Shown here: piece by piece, positions 55,788-58,354 of the stretch | Layout of the letters: the number at the start of each line of letters is the position of its first letter | Position numbering within the stretch: the stretch's first letter is position 1 | Source: JBHELT01 sp046262935 | Lineage (GTDB): Bacteria; Actinomycetota; CADDZG01; JAHWKV01 | Length of the DNA stretch: 58,354 bases | Direction: 5' to 3' | Assembly: GCA_046262935.1 (NCBI GenBank) | Contig: JBHELT010000026.1 | Span: forward strand, 1-58,354 | The notes under the pieces: generated by a model | What the model was told of the DNA's origin: nothing | What the model saw: the letters and a program-made list of their open reading frames with translations, nothing else | Database searches by the model: none | Program-made: the position numbers and the translations under genes

Positions 55788-56060
55788 TTATGTCAGATAC
55801 GACATAGAGTCAATCCCAGATGAGTGGTCCATGCTTCGCAGTGAGCTCCTTCGGGGGCTAGTCGTGATGCAGCGCTCTTGGCTATGTCTGGGATTGTCAT
55901 GAAGCCAGATGAGGATGTTCCGGAGCGCTGTTGCTTGAGCCATCGCGACTAGGTCGCCTTCTTTGCCCGAAGCAGTGCGCGCACTGAACTCGAATTTGAT
56001 CCCGGGGTACCAAGGAGGTCGCGCTTCCATAAGGAGAGCCTGGCAGATGAAATCGAACAT
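55788..56060 (-). CDS. Uncertain small hypothetical frame upstream of higB
   Basis: This is a 90-codon minus-strand frame ending eight bases before the higB start. Its middle (IKFEFSARTASGKEG, TALRNILIWLHDN) could be a real protein segment. It has no ribosome-binding site, and its start abuts repeat copy D. It may be a degraded gene or chance. I recognise no family. Confidence 0.25.
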   Translation of the reverse strand: MFDFICQALLMEARPPWYPGIKFEFSARTASGKEGDLVAMAQATALRNILIWLHDNPRHSQERCITTSPRRSSLRSMDHSSGIDSMSYLT

Positions 56061-56061
56061 A

Positions 56062-56096
56062 TGTGCGGTGCACCTAACGAGTCTGTATTCAAACTC
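56062..56096 (+). repeat. Hairpin repeat, copy D (right half only)
   Basis: TGTGCGGTGCACCTAACGAG and TCTGTATTCAAACTC match the right half of copies A, B and E. The left arm is missing or unrecognisable. It lies between the higBA and vapBC units. Confidence 0.7.
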
Positions 56097-56129
56097 AGAC
56101 AGCCTTAGAAAATCGCTACCTTTTGAATC

Positions 56130-56522
56130 CTAGGGTTCGATGCGCTCGATCGTTCGAACTCGGTCGAGTCGTCGATCAAAGGATGCCACTTTGTCGATGC
56201 CCGATATCTCGGCAGTTGCCGCTAAGTATGCCTCGGCAAAGTCGAGCCTCTCCGCCTCATACAAGTCGAGACTGCGAAGAAGCACGTCGTGGTCAGCAAC
56301 GGATATCGAGTCGAGCGCTAACAAAGAGCGAGCGAGCGTGGCAACTTCCGGCCTGGGTCGCTCGTAGAAGGATTCCATTACGTACACAAGCTCCGCCAGG
56401 ATCAGATCCGTAAGAATTAGTTCGTCAGCTTCACGAAGAAGACCCGTCGCTCGCCTGGCCTGAGATGGAGGGTCGCCGGTTAGGTGCCTGACCAAGATGT
56501 TCGTGTCGACTAGAGCCCTCAA
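56130..56522 (-). CDS. vapC: VapC-type PIN-domain toxin
   Basis: The 130-aa PIN domain has ALVDTNILVRHLTGDPP (first Asp), LILAELVYVMESFYERP, RLDFAEAYLAATAEISG and KVASFDRRLDRV (final acidic residue). I chose TTG at 56522 because it overlaps the antitoxin stop as TTGA and gives the standard PIN start. The longer frame from 56549 runs inside the antitoxin gene. Confidence 0.9.
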   Translation of the reverse strand: MRALVDTNILVRHLTGDPPSQARRATGLLREADELILTDLILAELVYVMESFYERPRPEVATLARSLLALDSISVADHDVLLRSLDLYEAERLDFAEAYLAATAEISGIDKVASFDRRLDRVRTIERIEP

Positions 56523-56767
56523 TGCCGGCCTGAGGATCGACGCGTCCAAGTATCCGCACGTACCCTCGACCAGGTTGCCCCTTTCTTGTTGGGGGGTACG
56601 GGTACGCTCCCCGCGAGCTCCAGGAAAGGAGCAACTTTCGCCAGAACTGCTTTGCCCCTGTGTACCCGGAATAACACCTTGTCTCCGGCTTTTAGATCGA
56701 GCGCATCCCTCACGTCTTTTGGCAGAGTGACTTGTCCTTTGGAAGTAATCGTCGCTGGAATATCCAT
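56519..56767 (-). CDS. vapB: AbrB/VapB-type antitoxin
   Basis: The 82-aa protein has a SpoVT/AbrB swapped-hairpin N-terminus (ATITSKGQVTLPKDVRDAL, LKAGDKVLFRVHRGKAVL) and a toxin-binding tail. AAGGAG precedes the ATG, and the SD lies inside an inverted repeat (56774-56799), so repressor binding could affect transcription initiation and the leader. Confidence 0.9.
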   Translation of the reverse strand: MDIPATITSKGQVTLPKDVRDALDLKAGDKVLFRVHRGKAVLAKVAPFLELAGSVPVPPNKKGATWSRVRADTWTRRSSGRH

Positions 56768-56773
56768 GCTAGC

Positions 56774-56799
56774 TCCTTACCTAAAGATAACTGTAAGGA
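56774..56799. promoter_or_regulatory. Inverted repeat upstream of AbrB-type vapBC
   Basis: TCCTTAC-N12-GTAAGGA is a perfect 7-bp inverted repeat immediately upstream of the leftward antitoxin start. It is a likely autoregulatory operator. A TATACT (-10-like on the minus strand) lies just outside it at about 56802-56807. Confidence 0.55.
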
Positions 56800-56818
56800 A
56801 GTATAACCTCATCGGACA

Positions 56819-56878
56819 GGTTCGAATAGGGCGACGAGAGTCCGAGTTTGTGCTCCTAACAGGACGCTATTCAAACTC
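56819..56878 (+). repeat. Hairpin repeat, copy E
   Basis: Left arm GGTTCGAATAG and right arm CTATTCAAACTC pair at nine of ten core positions. An inner GTCC/GGAC pair and the shared GAGTCCGAGTTTGTGC and TCCTAAC are present. It is the last copy, beyond the vapBC unit. Confidence 0.8.
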
Positions 56879-57030
56879 CGATCGCGAGGCTGTGGGTACT
56901 CGCCTTGGCTCTATCCCTTTAAGCGACCCTCTGGTCGGCGAGGACATGACCCTCACCAAGTGAGGGGCCCAACCGAGACATCCAGGAGCGTCGAGCTGGC
57001 TCAGAGATCTTCGAGTTTGACCGGGAAACT

Positions 57031-57620
57031 CTATCCGGGACCGTTGGGTCGCTTTCGCAATCTTCGACTTATCGCTCTACGCAAGGCGTCCTTGCTCTCT
57101 GACCAACTCTGTCCAAAGAGAATCCGGGGATAACCGTCTCCGTCCCACTCAACCACGGGCTCGGGCGGCCCAGTGAACCCGACGTGCGCCATCTGCCACC
57201 CCCATTCCGCTGCTACCCCCAGGAGGTGCTCGATGTCCGATCTTCGCTTCTGCTCGTCATCAACTCTGACCTCGGGTTTGCCAACGGCCTCTTCAGAGGC
57301 GATCGATTCTGGTCGAACGATCTGCGGTTCGGGTGCGCTGGCGAGTGAATGCGCAGTCGTTGCCATTTCCTCTGCAAGCCGCTCAGCCTCGGCAGACCAG
57401 CCGCCGGGTCCTTGAGGCTGAACTTGAGGAAGTCGGCTCCAGCAATTGCGCCGAGGAACACGACCAAGATGGCCACACCCCCAACAGTCGGCGCTGACTC
57501 CAGGTTCCATGCAGCCGCCAGAGCGCACGCCAACAAAAGAAAGGCCGCTGCCAGAACCCACCCTCTAGCCTTCGGACTCAGTAGCTCGTTCCGCCTGGTT
57601 CCTATACCACCCTTGTCCAC
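57031..57620 (-). pseudogene. Frameshifted gene for a small two-helix membrane protein
   Basis: The N-terminal part (start GTG at 57620 after GGGAG) encodes two membrane helices (ARGWVLAAAFLLLACALAAA and VGGVAILVVFLGAIAGADFL) and reaches FSLKDP. The natural continuation (GGWSAEAERLAEEMATTA, then VVEWDGDGYPRILFGQ to the stop at 57031) is in another frame. The shift falls in a GGCGGC-rich stretch near 57405. It could be a real mutation or a sequencing error. I recognise no family. Confidence 0.5.
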
Positions 57621-57676
57621 GCTTGTACTCCCTCGATTAATAACTTGCCTCAATCCCTTAATAGTTGCGTCGCGCT

Positions 57677-57693
57677 AACCGAGGGGGTCGGTT
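57677..57693. terminator. Hairpin downstream of the right-edge gene
   Basis: AACCGA-GGGGG-TCGGTT forms a 6-bp stem with a 5-base loop, about 26 bases after the stop of the leftward gene at 57719. There is no T-run. It may terminate that transcript. Confidence 0.45.
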
Positions 57694-57718
57694 TGCTTAT
57701 GCCATTGCCTAGGGAAAC

Positions 57719-58354
57719 TCAAATGTCGCCCCCCAGCAATAACTTTAGATCTTGAGCAAAAGCCTTCCTTAGTGTCTCCTGGAACTCCAGAGCGCGATCT
57801 AGATCCTCCTGTTCATAAAGGAGAGTGCCGTGTCGTTCCCCGATCTTCTCGACGCCCAAATCCAACAGAAGTGTTTGGGCAGCGTGAATGGTCCTTTCGA
57901 CGGCTTCAACGCGATCTCGAATCACCTTGGGCGGAGTGCCAGGCGCGATGCCCCAAAAATGGCCTGCATCCCGGAAACTTTTCGGCGGGGCTTGTTGCTT
58001 CAGCCATTTTATGAAAACTGGATGCTCGAGGATGCCTTTTACTTCTGTCGCCAGCGCCCGGTTTGCCTTTTCCATCGTCAGAGTGTCTGAAGGATCAACT
58101 TGGCTGGCGCGAGCTAGACCAGAAGGGGTTAGGCGATAAAGTCGGGTGCGGACTTTCTCGATATAACCTAGGTCCACCAAGCCCTTCTGACCTTTTCCCC
58201 GATTATCAACTTCCCGATGGAGACGTTCCGGGTCAGGATGTTCTCTCTCAAATCCTCTTAGGCCCCAGGAGTTTTGGTCGTGATTCCAAGCGGCGATCAA
58301 CAGCTCCTCGAAAGTAAAGGCCGTTTGGGGATCCCCGTCTGAACACCTTAGGGC
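57719..58354 (-). CDS. Winged-helix-like hypothetical protein, 5' end cut by the window edge
   Basis: The frame stays open to the last base, giving 211 visible residues. The first TTG in the window (58300) is probably not the true start: the codons upstream read PQTAFTFEELLIAAWNHD, which continues the same helix. The N-terminal part (FGLRG-like SWGLRGFEREHPD, then GYIEKVRTRLYRLTPSGLA) resembles a winged-helix domain of conserved prokaryotic hypotheticals. The rest is helical with a coiled-coil-like end. Function unknown. Confidence 0.6.
   Translation of the reverse strand, partial: ALRCSDGDPQTAFTFEELLIAAWNHDQNSWGLRGFEREHPDPERLHREVDNRGKGQKGLVDLGYIEKVRTRLYRLTPSGLARASQVDPSDTLTMEKANRALATEVKGILEHPVFIKWLKQQAPPKSFRDAGHFWGIAPGTPPKVIRDRVEAVERTIHAAQTLLLDLGVEKIGERHGTLLYEQEDLDRALEFQETLRKAFAQDLKLLLGGDI

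Noticed and set aside
54645..56878. Repeats as true integron attC sites
   Set aside because: attC sites run from RYYYAAC to GTTRRRY. Here the ends are in the opposite order (GTT... first, ...AAC last) and no integron integrase is seen. The resemblance is structural only.
53931..56878. CRISPR array
   Set aside because: Repeats are few, degenerate, of unequal length and separated by genes rather than short spacers. No cas genes are present.

Overview
The window looks like a 58-kb piece of an uncultured, moderately high-GC Actinomycetota chromosome, possibly Acidimicrobiia-like (class inferred, not proven). The evidence is: a bldC-type regulator beside a leucine/valine dehydrogenase; an HspR/HAIR-controlled dnaK operon; three luciferase-like (probably F420- or flavin-dependent) oxidoreductases; an EtfD-like membrane Fe-S protein; a Streptomyces-like small PurL with PurS and PurQ; and heavy use of GTG and TTG starts. 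TGA is an ordinary stop and TGG encodes Trp. A perfect 52-bp palindrome at the left edge and an open frame at the right edge suggest that the window is a whole contig.

Layout. 0-3 kb: start of a truncated leftward gene, a 360-bp spacer, dnaB, a DUF4349 lipoprotein and tRNA-Gly. 3-7.3 kb: dcd, a luciferase-like oxidoreductase, etfD and a DinB-fold protein. 7.3-11.8 kb: dnaK-grpE-dnaJ-hspR plus a GroES-like gene, behind a promoter that overlaps a HAIR operator. 11.8-24 kb: hydrolases, a SpoIID/LytB protein, threonine ammonia-lyase, a SelW-like selenoprotein gene with an in-frame TGA and a SECIS-like hairpin, NDH-2, a USP-USP-Rieske-Rieske fusion, a YyaL/DUF255 protein and two more luciferase-like enzymes. 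24-35.2 kb: dodecin, then purA-D-E-B-C-S-Q-L-F-M, nearly all overlapping by a few bases. This run covers most of de novo purine synthesis and the AMP branch, but purN, purH and purK are not in the window. 35.2-37.1 kb: a histidine kinase/response regulator pair overlapping the end of the pur run. 37.1-42.4 kb: enoyl-CoA hydratase, a 2-oxoacid dehydrogenase E1alpha/E1beta/E2 set and a convergent leucine/valine dehydrogenase, probably branched-chain amino acid catabolism. 42.4-49.4 kb: a conserved hypothetical, bldC, a polysaccharide deacetylase, tRNA-Phe, tRNA-Asp, a large GNAT fusion, an M23 peptidase and DUF2277.

From about 50.4 kb the window becomes accessory. A vapBC pair and a berberine-bridge-like flavoprotein lie between two copies of the 3' end of the sixA-like gene (perfect 18-bp direct repeat), which is an integration-like footprint. 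From 53.9 to 56.9 kb four small toxin-antitoxin units (MazEF-like, lone HicB, HigBA, VapBC) are interleaved with five copies of one hairpin-forming repeat, all in the same orientation. This resembles a cassette array. It is followed by a frameshifted small membrane-protein gene and a truncated winged-helix-like gene running off the right edge.

Most notable: (1) the SelW-like selenoprotein that ordinary gene calling would miss; (2) the repeat-punctuated toxin-antitoxin array; (3) the USP-USP-Rieske-Rieske fusion.
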